Assembly: GCF_002087295.1 (NCBI RefSeq)
Contig: NZ_MWVI01000076.1
Coordinates: 1-64,000, forward strand
From: Vreelandella lionensis
GTDB lineage: Bacteria > Pseudomonadota > Gammaproteobacteria > Pseudomonadales > Halomonadaceae
DNA: 64,000 bases
Direction: 5' to 3'
Both the position numbers and the translations under genes were made by a program. The notes beneath the pieces were generated by a model. That model saw nothing but the letters and a program-made list of their open reading frames with translations. It made no database searches and was not told the origin of the DNA. Below are positions 18,939 through 29,316 of this stretch, piece by piece (within the stretch, counting starts at the first letter, position 1; each line of letters opens with the position of its first letter).

Positions 18939-19655
18939 CGCGACTCCTGGAGCGCGCGCGTGGCCTGCTCGACCAGCCGTGTCGCCAGTAGGGCGGGCTG
19001 GGAGAGTATGGGGCAGTGTCCTGCGGCTTCCAGCCGAAGCGCTTGCTGGCGAGTGCTGCTTGCTAGTAGCGGGTCGTGGGCGCCTGCTAATAGGCGGATA
19101 GGGCAGGGAGGGTTGGCAAGCAGTGCCCGGTTATCCAGCGTTTCAAGCCACATGAGCCCTTGCGCGAGCGTGTCGGTATCGGCGTGGGGTGTCTCATCTA
19201 ACCGTGCTCGTAGCTGGCGGTGGGCCTCGCCGGGCATTGGGTTCGCCCTGGGCCTCCCAGCGTAGAAAGTGCCGCCATGTGGCAACGGGGTGGCGGCGGA
19301 AAGCGCGCTGAAAGCTGGCAAGCTCCTGGCTCGTCACACCGCCATCTTCCTTGTCACTGCAAAAACGGCTGCCTGCGCCCAGCAGCAGCAGGGCCTTGGG
19401 CGGCGGCAAGTGATCGCGCAGCGCTGTGGCCAGCAGCCCGCCTAGCGACCAGCCCACCCAGACGGCATCGCTGGGCAGCTTGGGTGCCATACGCTCGGCG
19501 AGCGCTGCAATGCTCGTGGGAGAAGGTAGCGCAGGAGATTCGCCGTAGCCGGGCCACTCCACTGCGCTGGGGACGACCGTATTGGGCCAATGCTCCGTCA
19601 GCGTCTGCCATATACGGCGGTCGACGCCCCAGCCCGAGAGTAGGATGAGCTTCAT
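18935..19655 (-). CDS. bioH: Pimeloyl-ACP methyl ester carboxylesterase (frameshifted)
   Basis: About 240 residues when repaired; alpha/beta hydrolase that removes the methyl ester after chain elongation, ending the BioC-primed route. The N terminus has LILLSGWGVDRRIW; the nucleophile elbow is VGWSLGG; the acid residue lies in LLAGAHDPLL and the histidine in AAGHCPIL. The first frame fails after QGEPNA and the adjacent frame continues PGEAHRQLRARLDE; one missing base at about 19240 explains it. The start follows GAGGAG and overlaps bioF's stop by four bases. Confidence 0.9.
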
Positions 19656-20797
19656 CGCTGCTCCTCGTTCAGGCAGGCGGCGGCGACCTCCAGTAGCCGA
19701 TCAATATCCCGTTGAGTATGGCGGGCGCTTAACGTGATGCGCAGCCGCGACTCGCCGTTGGGCACCGTGGGTGGTCGAATCGCCCCTACCTGGAGATCGT
19801 GCTCATCGAATGTGGCCGCCCAGGCCAGGGTGCGCTGCTCGCTGCCCAGCAGCAGCGGTTGAATCGGCGTGTGTGAGTGGCCGATCGGCAGCCCCAAGGC
19901 GTTGGCTTGCTGGCGGAAGTAGTCAATATGGCGAGCGAGCCGCTGGCGGTGTTCCGGCTCCCGCTGGACAATGGTGAGCGCTTCTAGCGTGGCGGCGGCA
20001 ATACTGGGCGGTTGGGCGGTGGTGTACACATAGCTGCGGGAAAACTGAATCAGGTGCTCAATCAGCGCGGCGTCCCCCGCCACAAACGCCCCGGCGGTGC
20101 CCAGCGCTTTGCCCAAGGTGCCGACCAAGATCGGCACGTCCTGGCTATCAAATCCCTCCACGCAGCCTGCGCCGCTCTCCCCGAGCACGCCGAGCCCGTG
20201 GGCATCGTCGATCATCAGCCAGGCGCCGTGCTGCTGGCTGATGTTGGCAAGTTCGCCGACGTCAGCGATATCGCCATCCATACTAAACACGCCGTCGCTC
20301 ACCACCAGCTTATGGGTGGTCGTGCTGCGCGCAAGCAAACGCTGTAAGTCGTGGACATCCCGGTGGTGGTAGCGCCGGGAGCGGGCGCCGCTCAGCGCGC
20401 CACCATCAAGCAGCGAGGCATGGTTAAATCGGTCCTGAAATATCGCGGTGTTCGAATCCGCTAGCGCCTGCAGTACGCCCAGGTTTGCCATATAGCCCGT
20501 GGAGAACAGTAGCGCTCTTTCGCGTCCGGTCCACTCCGCCAGCGCTTCTTCCAAGGCATCGTGAATGCCCAGGTGCCCGCTGACTAAGTGAGACGCCCCT
20601 GCCCCTGCGCCAAAGCGTTTCGCGCCTTCGGCCTGGGCCGCCTGAACCCGTGGGTCTTGGGCAAGGCCCAGATAGTCGTTGCCTGCAAAGTCGAGTGCCC
20701 CATGGGCAGAGACGCGGCGGTTGCGCCAGCGCTGCTGGCGCTCGCGCTCATCGCGGGCTACCGCTAAGCGCTGGTGCCACACCTCAGACACTGGCAT
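19652..20797 (-). CDS. bioF: 8-amino-7-oxononanoate synthase
   Basis: 381 residues from the ATG at 20797 ([18 protein letters not shown]). The longer open frame upstream lies inside bioB and is not used. PLP-dependent alpha-oxoamine synthase that condenses pimeloyl-ACP with alanine. [12 protein letters not shown] is the family N-terminal motif; ASHLVSGH, the [10 protein letters not shown] loop, [10 protein letters not shown] and the PLP lysine in GTLGKALGT follow. It overlaps bioB by 14 bases. Confidence 0.96.
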   Translation of the reverse strand: MPVSEVWHQRLAVARDERERQQRWRNRRVSAHGALDFAGNDYLGLAQDPRVQAAQAEGAKRFGAGAGASHLVSGHLGIHDALEEALAEWTGRERALLFSTGYMANLGVLQALADSNTAIFQDRFNHASLLDGGALSGARSRRYHHRDVHDLQRLLARSTTTHKLVVSDGVFSMDGDIADVGELANISQQHGAWLMIDDAHGLGVLGESGAGCVEGFDSQDVPILVGTLGKALGTAGAFVAGDAALIEHLIQFSRSYVYTTAQPPSIAAATLEALTIVQREPEHRQRLARHIDYFRQQANALGLPIGHSHTPIQPLLLGSEQRTLAWAATFDEHDLQVGAIRPPTVPNGESRLRITLSARHTQRDIDRLLEVAAACLNEEQR

Positions 20798-21872
20798 CCA
20801 CCGCCAGCGCCGCAGCGCGCTCTGCCTGGGCGTTACGCTGCGCCTGTTGGGCCAGCCGCTCGGCGCGCTGTGTATCGTCTTCGCAGGTATCGCGGCGCTC
20901 GGGATGCAGGCCCAGCTTGGCAAACAGCGCACGGTCGCGCTCTGCCTGGGGGTTACTGGTGGTCAGCAGCTTGTCGCCGTAGAAAATGGAGTTGGCACCG
21001 GCCAAGAAGGCGAGCGCTTGGGTGGATTCGCTCATCTGCTCGCGGCCCGCCGAGAGGCGCACATGGCTTTGGGGCATCATGATGCGCGCCACGGCAATGG
21101 CGCGGATGAATTCCAGCGGGTCTAAATCCTCCACGTTCTCCAGTGGCGTTCCTGGCACTTTGACCAGCATGTTGATAGGCACGGATTCGGGGTGCGGAGA
21201 GAGCTTAGCCAGCTGCTGCAGCAGCGCGCTGCGATCCTGCGCGCCTTCGCCCATGCCCAAAATACCGCCAGAGCACACTTTCATACCGGCGTCGCGCACG
21301 GTGGCTAGGGTCTCTAAGCGGTCGCTGTAGGTGCGGGTGGTGATGATTTCGCCGTAGTAATCGGGGGAGGTGTCGCGGTTGTGGTTGTAGTAGTCCAGCC
21401 CGGCAGCGGCCAGCCGGGTGGCCTGCTCGCCGTCGACCATACCCAGCGTCATGCAGGTCTCAAGCCCCAGCGCTTTCACCTGGCGCACCATCTCTTCCAC
21501 CACCACTAAATCTTTATCCCGCGGGCTGCGCCACGCGGCCCCCATGCAGAAGCGGCTGGCACCGGCCTCTTTGGCCGCCTGGGCCTGGGCCACTACCTTC
21601 TCGATTTCTAGCAGCTTCTCTTTTTCCAACTGGGTGTTGTAGTGGCCCGACTGCGGGCAGTACTTGCAGTCTTCCGGGCAGGCCCCGGTTTTAATCGACA
21701 GTAGAGTAGACACCTGCACCGCGTTGGCATCGAAATGTGCCCGGTGCACCTGCTGGGCTTGAAACAGCAGGTCGTTAAAGGGCAGCGCAAACAGCGCGTT
21801 GATCTCGTCAAGCGTCCAGTCGTGGCGCGGCGCGGCATCCGCCGCGTGAGAAGCAGTCGAGGTAGCGGTCAC
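20784..21872 (-). CDS. bioB: Biotin synthase
   Basis: 362-residue radical-SAM enzyme that inserts sulfur into dethiobiotin. The [4Fe-4S] motif is [11 protein letters not shown]; the conserved [24 protein letters not shown] and the SAGREQMSE block that binds the [2Fe-2S] sacrificial cluster region are present. The start is GTG at 21872. The C-terminal tail after CEDD is Ala/Gln/Arg-rich and variable. It is the first gene of a bioB-F-H-C-D-A operon, with a BirA-like site overlapping the leader. Confidence 0.97.
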   Translation of the reverse strand: MTATSTASHAADAAPRHDWTLDEINALFALPFNDLLFQAQQVHRAHFDANAVQVSTLLSIKTGACPEDCKYCPQSGHYNTQLEKEKLLEIEKVVAQAQAAKEAGASRFCMGAAWRSPRDKDLVVVEEMVRQVKALGLETCMTLGMVDGEQATRLAAAGLDYYNHNRDTSPDYYGEIITTRTYSDRLETLATVRDAGMKVCSGGILGMGEGAQDRSALLQQLAKLSPHPESVPINMLVKVPGTPLENVEDLDPLEFIRAIAVARIMMPQSHVRLSAGREQMSESTQALAFLAGANSIFYGDKLLTTSNPQAERDRALFAKLGLHPERRDTCEDDTQRAERLAQQAQRNAQAERAAALAVDASV

Positions 21873-21904
21873 GGGTAAACCTATATTATTTTGAAAGTTG
21901 ACAG
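21873..21904. promoter_or_regulatory. BirA-like operator next to bioB
   Basis: GGGTAAACC, 14 bases, AGTTGACAG resembles the BirA operator TTGTAAACC-spacer-GGTTTACAA (7 of 9 and 6 of 9 positions). It abuts the bioB start codon, so BirA-biotinyl-AMP binding would block bioB-FHCDA expression. Confidence 0.5.
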
Positions 21905-21928
21905 GACTCTAGCGGGGCTGTGCTGAGG

Positions 21929-21960
21929 ATGTCAACTTTTTGAAGAATGTTGGTTTACCA
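21929..21960. promoter_or_regulatory. Second BirA-like operator in bioB-tapT intergenic region
   Basis: ATGTCAACT, 14 bases, GGTTTACCA matches the same operator pattern in mirror orientation to the first: the strong half-sites face outwards and the inner halves (AAGTTGACA/TGTCAACTT) form their own inverted repeat. Confidence 0.5.
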
Positions 21961-22043
21961 TGGTGCTTGACTGTAGGGAGTATTCGTCAGGATGTATGGC
22001 CTGCTTTATACTCTGCGCCCTTTGACGACCCACTGGAGCGCAG

Positions 22044-22805
22044 ATGCCTGACGCGACCTCGCTGCCCCCCGAGCACGATGCATTGACCGACCGCGACCCG
22101 GCCACCGGGCATCCGCGCCCGCCTCGGCGTGAATTCAAAGCGCGGGGCAGCTTCGTCAAACGCTGCGAAGGCTGCAACTTGCCCGAGCTGAACTGCCTCT
22201 GCCCGTATCAGGTCAAGGCGGAGAGCGACACTCAGGTATGGCTGTTGACCCACTCCATCGAGCACTACAAACCGACCAACACCGGGCGTTTGATTGGCGA
22301 CGTGCTCACCAATACCCCCGTGTTTACCTGGTATCGCACCGCGCCGGACGACACGCTGGCGGCGCTGCTGGAAGACCCGCGCTACGCGCCGTTCGTGATT
22401 TTCCCGGACGATCAGCCGGATTACGCCGACCGCGTGGTGGATATTGACGCGGTGCATGCCGCCAAGCAGCAGGCGCGCATACCGGTATTCATCATTTTGG
22501 ATGGCACGTGGCGTCAGGCGCGGCGCATGTTCCGCAAAACCCCTTCCCTGGATGTACTGCCGGTACTGCCGCTGCGCACCGAGGGGGAGACCCGCTACCG
22601 GCTGCGCAAGCCCGCCTCGAAAGCGCATCTGTGCACCGCCGAGGTGGCCATTGAGCTGCTGCGCCAGAGCGGTGATGAAACAGCGGCAAGCGTGCTGGAT
22701 GACTACTTTGACGTGTTCAACGATAGCTATGCGGAAAGTCGCTACTATCGCAAGATTGCCGAGCCCACCCCTGCTATGCAGCGGCTGTTAGACAGGCAAG
22801 AGTAG
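22044..22805 (+). CDS. tapT: DTW-domain tRNA-uridine aminocarboxypropyltransferase
   Basis: 253 residues. The DTW family installs acp3U in tRNA using SAM. Seen here: the N-terminal cysteine cluster RCEGCNLPELNCLC, LLTHSIEHYKPTNTGRLIGD, the DGTW motif in FIILDGTWRQARRM, and SKAHLCTAEVAIELL near the C terminus, all as in E. coli TapT (YfiP). It is divergent from the biotin operon and shares its regulatory region, though no role in biotin metabolism is implied by the family. The gene is intact. Confidence 0.9.
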   Translation: MPDATSLPPEHDALTDRDPATGHPRPPRREFKARGSFVKRCEGCNLPELNCLCPYQVKAESDTQVWLLTHSIEHYKPTNTGRLIGDVLTNTPVFTWYRTAPDDTLAALLEDPRYAPFVIFPDDQPDYADRVVDIDAVHAAKQQARIPVFIILDGTWRQARRMFRKTPSLDVLPVLPLRTEGETRYRLRKPASKAHLCTAEVAIELLRQSGDETAASVLDDYFDVFNDSYAESRYYRKIAEPTPAMQRLLDRQE

Positions 22806-22810
22806 GAGCA

Positions 22811-23717
22811 TTAAGGGGTTTGGCCTGGCAGCCAGCGTAACAGGACTTTGCGCACCCAGTACCAGCGGTTAATCAGCAGCGCGGCGAAAATCAGGCTGCA
22901 GCCCAGCAACTGAAGTAGAGTCATGGTTTCGCTAAACCACCACGCTGCCAGCAGCGCAGTCCATACTGCTTCTAACGTCAAAATGACCGCTGCGTGGCTT
23001 GGCGTGGTCATGCTCTGAGCTTTAATCTGCAAGAAGAAGCGCAGTGAACTCGCCAGCAGGACGCTGGCCATAAACCAGCCGAGAATCGACGAACTCAGTG
23101 CCAGCGGCTGGTGTTCCACTACCAGTGATAGGCTGGTCAGCACCACGCCCACTGAGATGAGTTGTAGCGTGGTGAGAGGTAGTGCGGGAACGTTACGCAC
23201 CACCCGGGTATTGACGTTGAGCAGCAGTGCAAAACAGATCGCGGCGCACACCATGAGTAGCTGGCTGGCTTCCACTCGAAACCCCGCATTGAGCGAGAGC
23301 AGGGCAAAGCCGAGCAATGCGATGGGCAGCGCGATCCAGGTGCTGCGCGGTGGGCGGTCGCCAAACAGTAGCCGGGCCACCACGGGCACCAGCAGAATGC
23401 CCAAGCTATTGATGAAGGCGCTTTCCCCCAGGAGGTCGGAGTAGTGCAGCCCGAGCACCCAAAACGCGATGGCGGCGCTGAGCAAAACGCCGATCAGCAG
23501 GCCGCGGCGTATTCGGGGTATCGGCATACGTCGCAGAGCAGGCCAAGAGAATCCCAGCAATATCAGCCCGGCGAGTAAGAAGCGCGGGCCGATAAACAGC
23601 AAAGGCGGCATGCTTGCTAGTGCTTCTTTTGGAAAAGATCCAACCGCCTGCGGCTAATACAGTGACTAGCAGGAGCAGCGCATCGGCTTGCCAGGGTGCC
23701 TGTCTAATCGTGTTCAT
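22811..23717 (-). CDS. EamA/DMT-family transporter (frameshifted)
   Basis: About 301 residues when repaired, with ten predicted membrane helices in two EamA repeats. The N-terminal frame starts at ATG 23717 (MNTIRQAPWQADALLLLVTV) and reaches WIFSK; an extra A in the A run (minus strand) at 23627-23630 shifts it, and the next frame continues EALASMPPLLFIGPRFLLAG. The family exports small metabolites or amino acids; the substrate cannot be told. Its start overlaps the stop of the upstream TraB gene by four bases. Confidence 0.85.
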
Positions 23718-24967
23718 ACCGCATTGCCACCAAACAGAGCGCCGGCAATTCTAAAACCAGCTACCCAGGTGCCCACCGCCGAACCCAGCGTGGCGAGAAT
23801 AAATACCAGCAGGGTGCGAGAGCCGCGTTTTTCCCACCAGCCCTTCAGCTGCGTCACATCATGGCGCGGGGTGGAGAAGTCGCGCACCTTGGGCTTGCGC
23901 ATATACAGCTCGACCCCCGCCGCTACAAAGCCTGCTCCAATGGTGGGGTTAAGTGATGTAAGCGGTGCAGCGAAGAAGGTGGCAATCACCGTGACCGGGT
24001 GAGCAAGCGCTGCAATCGTCGCACCGCCAGACAGGATGCCGTTGATCAAAAACCACTCGATGACCAACTGCCAGCCAAGGTCGGTATTGCGTGAAAAGCC
24101 CACCACAAATCCGGTAATGACCAGGGCGGTAATCAGCCAAGGGGCGGCTTTCCACAGTTTGGAGGGCGGCGGCGAGGCTTCAAGCGATTCGCGCTCGACT
24201 TTGGGGTTTTCCGGCAGCGGCGCTTCTAAGTGCTCACTGGTGCCTTTCAAGTGCCCGGCACCCAATACCAACAGTACATTTTGGTAGCGCCCTGGCGGCG
24301 CTTCTTCCGCCAAGCGTAGCGCCATGTAGCGGTCACGCTCACGAATTAAGGGCGTATAGAGCGCTTCCGATTCAGCGGCAAACTCGCTGAAGGTGGCCTC
24401 CAACATGTCGCCCTCTTTGAGCTTTTCGATGTCCTCTTTGGAGACATCCTGGCGAGAAAGCACGCTGCCAATCAGCCCTGAGAAGAGCGAGAAGCGCTGC
24501 CACCAAGGCACGTTGCGATAAATGCGTTTCAAAGTGATGCCGACATCTCGGTCTACCAGCAGTAGCGGCAGGTTGCGCGTACGGCACTCTTCAACGGCTG
24601 CACGCATCTCAGCCCCCGGCTGAATACCGGACTGCTCGGCGATCCGTTGCTGAAAGGCACCGAGCGCCAGGCTCTCCGCCACCATGCCCGCTTTGCCTTG
24701 CTTGAACACCTGAAACAAGTCCTGCTCGCCCATGGCGTCTGGGTTGTCCATGCTGTGGTGACGGGCGTCACACAGCTCAATGGCGACGGCATCGAAGTGA
24801 CCGCTGTCGATCAGTTGGCGAACGTCGTTGGCGCTCTCGGCAGAGACGTGGGCGGTGCCTAGCAGGGTGTAGTACGTGCCGCCCACCTGAATGGTTTTCA
24901 GCGGGCCGCTGGTAGCTGGGAGGGAACTGCTTTCCTGGGCCAGCGGTGTTGCATCATCTTGATTCAT
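23714..24967 (-). CDS. TraB/PrgY-family membrane protein
   Basis: 417 residues. The TraB domain occupies about residues 25-245: LGTAHVSAESANDVR, then VAIELCDARH, VDRDVGITLKR and VLGAGHLKGTSEHL, the conserved His/Glu blocks of the TIKI/TraB superfamily of putative metalloproteases. The C-terminal third has about four membrane helices. Enterococcal relatives (PrgY) reduce pheromone activity, but the chromosomal proteobacterial proteins have no established role. It lies at the end of the trk operon and is coupled to an EamA exporter. Confidence 0.85.
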   Translation of the reverse strand: MNQDDATPLAQESSSLPATSGPLKTIQVGGTYYTLLGTAHVSAESANDVRQLIDSGHFDAVAIELCDARHHSMDNPDAMGEQDLFQVFKQGKAGMVAESLALGAFQQRIAEQSGIQPGAEMRAAVEECRTRNLPLLLVDRDVGITLKRIYRNVPWWQRFSLFSGLIGSVLSRQDVSKEDIEKLKEGDMLEATFSEFAAESEALYTPLIRERDRYMALRLAEEAPPGRYQNVLLVLGAGHLKGTSEHLEAPLPENPKVERESLEASPPPSKLWKAAPWLITALVITGFVVGFSRNTDLGWQLVIEWFLINGILSGGATIAALAHPVTVIATFFAAPLTSLNPTIGAGFVAAGVELYMRKPKVRDFSTPRHDVTQLKGWWEKRGSRTLLVFILATLGSAVGTWVAGFRIAGALFGGNAV

Positions 24968-25006
24968 TAAAAAGTCTCAACAAAAAAAGTAACGAGTGAT
25001 GCGCGT

Positions 25007-26454
25007 TTAACGGCGCCAAAAAGCCGGAGTAAACAGCACCAGTACCGTAAAAATTTCCAAGCGGCCCAGCAGCATGGCAAGCACTAAAATCCATTTGGCG
25101 AGGCTGGGCAGATCGCCATAGTGGCTGCTGGCTTCTCCTAAGGCGGGGCCAAGATTGTTCAGCGCCGAGCCTACGGAGGACCACGCCGTTACCTGATCGA
25201 CTCCCGTCGCCATCACGCCCCCCAGCATCAAAAAGAACAGCATCACATAGGCAGAGAAAAATCCCCACACGGCCTGGGCGATGCTATCGGGAACGCTCAC
25301 TTTGCCGACTTTAACGGCAATCACGGCATTGGGGTGAATGAGCCGCATGACTTCGCGCATGCCCTGTTTCAAGATCAGGATAATACGGATGACCTTCATC
25401 CCCCCGGCGGTAGAGCCGGAGCATCCGCCGACAAAAGCGGCCACAAACAGCAGAAACGGTAGTGCGCCCGGCCACCCGGAAAAGTCCGCCACGGCGAAGC
25501 CTGCGGTGGTGGCCACTGAGACGACTTCAAACAGCGCATGGCGCAGCCCAACGATGTCATCGTAGGTGTCGGTGAGCCACAGGGTAATCACGGTAATCGT
25601 GGTGAGTCCGGCTAAAAACAGCATAAGAAAGCGCGCTTCCGGGTCTTGGAAGTAGTGCAGTAAGCGCTTTCTCGCCAGGCAATAAAGTGCAGGCTAAAGC
25701 TGAAGGCCGAGATCAGCATAAAGCTAATGCAAATAAGTTCGATGGCGGCGCTATTAAAGTAGCCAATACTGGCATCGTGGGTTGAAAAGCCGCCGATGGC
25801 GACGGTGGAGAAGCTGTGCCCTAGCGCATCAAACCAACTCATCCCCGCCAGCATATAGGCGACCATGCAGGCAAACGTGAGCGTTGCGTAGATATACCAG
25901 AGCGCTTTAGCGGTTTCGGTAATTCGTGGGGTTAGCTTGGAGTCTTTCAATGGCCCTGGAATTTCGGTGCGGTAAAGGGCCATCGCCCCGACGCCCAGGG
26001 TGGGCAAAATGGCCACGGCCAGTACCACGATCCCCATACCGCCTAGCCACTGCAGCTGCTGGCGATAGTAGAGTACCGATTCCGGTAAAAAATCGATGCC
26101 GGTAATCACTGTGGCAGCGGTGGTGGTCAGGCCGGCAAACGACTCAAAGACCGCATCGGTAATGCTCAGTGAGCCTTCGCCAAACAGCATGAGCGGCAGC
26201 GAACCAAATAGGGCCAGTACCGTCCAGAACATCGCGGCGATAATAAAGCCGTCACGGATACGCAGCTCTTTATGGGCACGGCGGTTGGGTAAGAAGAGCA
26301 AGAGCCCGGTGATGACGGTAATCGCAATACCGCTCATAAAGGCGTGCCAAACGCCGTCGCGAAACCAAAGTGACATCAGCATAGGTGGCAGCATGGTGAG
26401 GCTGACGAGCATCAGTAGCAGCCCTAAAATACGTAGAATGACCCGCAAACTCAT
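25007..26454 (-). CDS. trkH: TrkH potassium uptake protein (frameshifted)
   Basis: About 482 residues when repaired; the membrane K+-translocating subunit partnered by TrkA. P-loop selectivity segments are visible: FAGLTTTAATV, STVAIGGFSTHD, VSVATTAGFA and GCSGSTAGGMK. The N-terminal frame fails after HFIAWR at about 25668-25673; removing one base gives KRLLHYFQDPEARFLMLFLAGLTT, joining the second half. Start at ATG 26454, about 30 bases after trkA. High-salt adaptation in Halomonadaceae depends on such transporters, which fits the inferred host. Confidence 0.92.
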
Positions 26455-26486
26455 AGTGGTGGTTGTCTCATACGCTGGCCGGCTCC

Positions 26487-27613
26487 TTAGAAAAATGTTA
26501 ATCCGACCTGGAACAGGCGCTCAACGTCGCGAATACGCCGCTTATCGATCACAAACAGAATGATATGGTCGCCGCTTTCCACCCGCACGTCACCATGGGC
26601 AATCAGCACTTCTTTACCGCGTACGATTGCACCGAAGCACCTTCTTCGCCCCCAACCGTTCCGCCAGCAGCGACGACATGATGTTCACCTCGTCGTCGTT
26701 GGTCAGTGCGCAGAAGATATCGCAGTCTTCGATGTTCTCCTCTTCCAGCAGCCGCTTGCTGGTGGCGCTGCCGTGGAGGACCACTGTGCGATCCAGCCGC
26801 TCGGAGAGCGTGGTGCAGCGCTCCAGGCTGTGCTCGATGATCTTCACCTGATGGCTGTGCTCCAAGTGCTCCGCCAGCCGTTCGCCGATATTGCCGCCCC
26901 CGGCAATCACTACCCGACGGAAGTCCCGCTCCACCTTGCGGAGCTCACTCATCACCGCGCGGATATCCCGGCGGGCGGCCAAAAAGAACACCTTCGTCGT
27001 CAGCTTCAATCACCGTGTCGCCCCGGGGAATGATCGGCCGGTCGCGGCGATAAATGGCCGCCACACGGGTCTCCACGTTGGGCATATGCTTGCCCAAAAA
27101 GGCCAGATCCTGGCCCACCAGCGGGCCGCCGTAGACGGCTTTCACCGCCACCAACTGCACTAACCCTCCGGCAAACTCCAGCACCTGCAGCGCGCCGGGG
27201 TGTTCGATCAAGCGGCGCACGTGATCGGTGACCACCTGCTCGGGGCTGATCAGCACGTCGATGGGAATCGCTTCATGGGCGAATAGCCCTTTACGGGTGA
27301 GGTAAGCGGTGGAGCGCACGCGGGCAATTTTGGTAGGGGTGCGAAACAGCGTATGGGCCACCTGACAGGCGATCATATTGATCTCGTCGGTGTTGGTCAC
27401 CGCGATCAGCATATCGGCGTCTTCGCAGCCTGCTGGGCGTAGCACAATGGGGTAGGAGCCTGCACCTGTCACCGTGCGGATATCCAGCTTGGTGTGCAGT
27501 TCGCGCAGTTTTGCGCCGTCGGTATCGACGACGGTAATGTCGTTCTCCTCGCGGGCGAGGTGCTCCGCTAGGGTGCCGCCGACCTGGCCGGCGCCAAGAA
27601 TGATGATTTTCAT
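26487..27613 (-). pseudogene. trkA: TrkA potassium-uptake regulator with internal loss and frameshift
   Basis: TrkA is a cytoplasmic NAD(H)-binding protein with two RCK units, normally about 457 residues. The first unit ([19 protein letters not shown] to DTVIEADDE) is complete. One extra base at 26991-26992 then shifts the frame; the next frame gives [17 protein letters not shown], then RVVIAGGGNIGERLAEHLE, the second nucleotide-binding domain, up to RLGAKKV. Around 26632-26641 the sequence jumps to GAIVRGKEVLIAHGD and ends DVERLFQVGLTFF at 26487. Roughly 75 codons of the second unit (end of RCK-N, start of RCK-C) are missing at a short GGTGC repeat. Either a true deletion or an assembly collapse. 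Confidence 0.8.
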
Positions 27614-27673
27614 CGCTGAGCATCGGTTCCGTTATAAGCGCCAGCGCGTTTCCGGCTTGCGGTGTGCGCTGCA

Positions 27674-27708
27674 ATAAAGACGGCGGCCAGTGTAAACCAG
27701 CCGCCGTC
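27674..27708 (-). terminator. Hairpin after dodecin gene
   Basis: GACGGCGGC/GCCGCCGTC 9-bp stem with a 12-base loop; on the minus strand it is followed by TTTATT. It lies just after the dodecin stop codon and before trkA. Confidence 0.6.
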
Positions 27709-27725
27709 GAAAAGCAGGTAGGGAA

Positions 27726-27932
27726 TTACTCCAGAGTGAAGCCAACTTTGACGGTCACTTGCCAGTGGGCCACGCGGCCATCTTCAATATGGCCTCGGGT
27801 GTCGGTGACTTCGAGCCAGCGCATGTTTTGAACGCTTTCGGAGGCTTTCGCCAGGGCGTTCTGCACGGCTTCCTCAATCCCTTTTTCGGATGAACCGGTT
27901 AGCTCAATGTGCTTCTAGGTGTGATGACTCAT
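27726..27932 (-). CDS. Dodecin flavin-binding protein (in-frame TAG in this sequence)
   Basis: Small 68-codon protein; dodecins form hollow 12-mers that store riboflavin or FMN. After MSHHT an amber codon (27915-27917) stands where the family has Tyr, then [46 protein letters not shown] run to TAA. TAC/TAT to TAG needs one base change. The start follows AAGGAG. It is inserted between rsmB and trkA, a less usual place. No frame shift is needed, only readthrough or correction of the stop. Confidence 0.85.
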
Positions 27933-27981
27933 GCTATCTCCTTGCTTGTCATTAAAGAATGGCTTAGAGCGATATCATCGT

Positions 27982-29316
27982 CTAGGCCGTCCGCTTCTCT
28001 AGTCTGGCATAAAAAAAGCCATCGTGACTGCTTTGCGCGGGAAACAGCTGGCGTCCCTGACCGCTCTGCTCTCCCCAGGCCACATCGTGGGGCGTGGTGG
28101 CGTTGGCATCCGGTGTGCGGGCCAGAAACGCATCGATTTGTGCCGCGTTCTCTTCGGGCAGCACTGAGCAAGTGGCGTAGAGCAGCGTGCCGCCAGGACG
28201 CAGTAGCGGCCAGAGGTTATCCAGCAGTTGGCGCTGCAGTTTAGCGAGCTGACGAATATCCTCTTTACGGCGTAGCGCTTTGATATCCGGGTGGCGACGA
28301 ATCACGCCCGTGCCCGAGCAGGGGGCGTCCAGCAAAATGGCGTCAAACGGCTTGCCGCTCCACCAGTCGCGGGTGGTGGCATCGGCATGTTTCAGCTCGG
28401 CACTGAGCCCTAAGCGGCTGAGCGTGTCGTCTACCTTCGCTAGCCGTTGGTTGTCGCTATCCAGCGCGGTAAGGCCAATATCGAACTGTTCTAGCAAGTG
28501 GGCAGTTTTGCCGCCAGGGGCACAGCAGGCATCCAATACGTGGGCACCGGGGCGTGGGGCGAGCGCTGGGCCAAGCAGCGCGGCGCAGAGCTGTGCTGCT
28601 TCGTCCTGCACACTAACGTGGCCCTGCTCAAAACCGGGCAGTATGGCAACGTCGCAGGGCGTTGTTAGCGTAATGCCGTCTGGAGCGTGACAACAGAGAT
28701 GCCCGTCTAAGCCTTGCTCGGTCAGCTGCTGGAGATACGCTTCACGGTCGTTATAGTGCTGGTTGACGCGTAGGGTCATCGGTCCTGGCTCGTTATTGGC
28801 CTGGGCAATGGCACGCCACTGTTCGGGCCAAGCGTGGCGCAGGGCGTCCAGCAGCCAGGGCGGATGCTCCAGGGCAACGTTTTCGTCACGATCAACGACT
28901 TCTTGCAGCGCGTCGGCTTCACGCTGCAGGCGTCGCAGGCAGCCGTTCAATACTCGGGTGGCCCACTCTTTGCCAAGCAGGCGTGCTGCCCCGGCGGTTT
29001 CGCCTACCGCTGCGTGGGCAGGAATGCGCATATAAAGCAGCTGATAAATACCTACCAGCAGCAGAGCGTGGATATCGGCATCGCGCTTTTTAAATGGCTG
29101 TTTGAGGAGTTGGCTAGCCAGTGCTTCTAGGCGTGGAAGGCGGCGGCAGGTGCCGTAGGAGAGCTCTTTCAGCAGGCCACGGTCTCGGGCCACTACGCTA
29201 TGTTCATCCAAGCTGGCCAGCGACGCTTTATCAGTGAGAACCGGGACGAGGCTACGGGCGGCGGCTGCGCGGACATCTAGGCCGCTGCCGCCTTTGGCTG
29301 GGCGTTGCTGGCTCAT
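27982..29316 (-). CDS. rsmB: 16S rRNA m5C967 methyltransferase
   Basis: 444 residues. N-terminal NusB-like RNA-binding domain (about 10-150: RDRGLLKELSYGTCRRL), then a Rossmann methyltransferase. Motif I DACCAPGGKT, the catalytic segment LDAPCSGTGVIRRHPDIK and the YATCSVLPEEN nucleophile motif are all present. It modifies C967 of 16S rRNA in the small-subunit P-site region. ATGA overlap with the fmt stop shows translational coupling. The gene is intact. Confidence 0.96.
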   Translation of the reverse strand: MSQQRPAKGGSGLDVRAAAARSLVPVLTDKASLASLDEHSVVARDRGLLKELSYGTCRRLPRLEALASQLLKQPFKKRDADIHALLLVGIYQLLYMRIPAHAAVGETAGAARLLGKEWATRVLNGCLRRLQREADALQEVVDRDENVALEHPPWLLDALRHAWPEQWRAIAQANNEPGPMTLRVNQHYNDREAYLQQLTEQGLDGHLCCHAPDGITLTTPCDVAILPGFEQGHVSVQDEAAQLCAALLGPALAPRPGAHVLDACCAPGGKTAHLLEQFDIGLTALDSDNQRLAKVDDTLSRLGLSAELKHADATTRDWWSGKPFDAILLDAPCSGTGVIRRHPDIKALRRKEDIRQLAKLQRQLLDNLWPLLRPGGTLLYATCSVLPEENAAQIDAFLARTPDANATTPHDVAWGEQSGQGRQLFPAQSSHDGFFYARLEKRTA

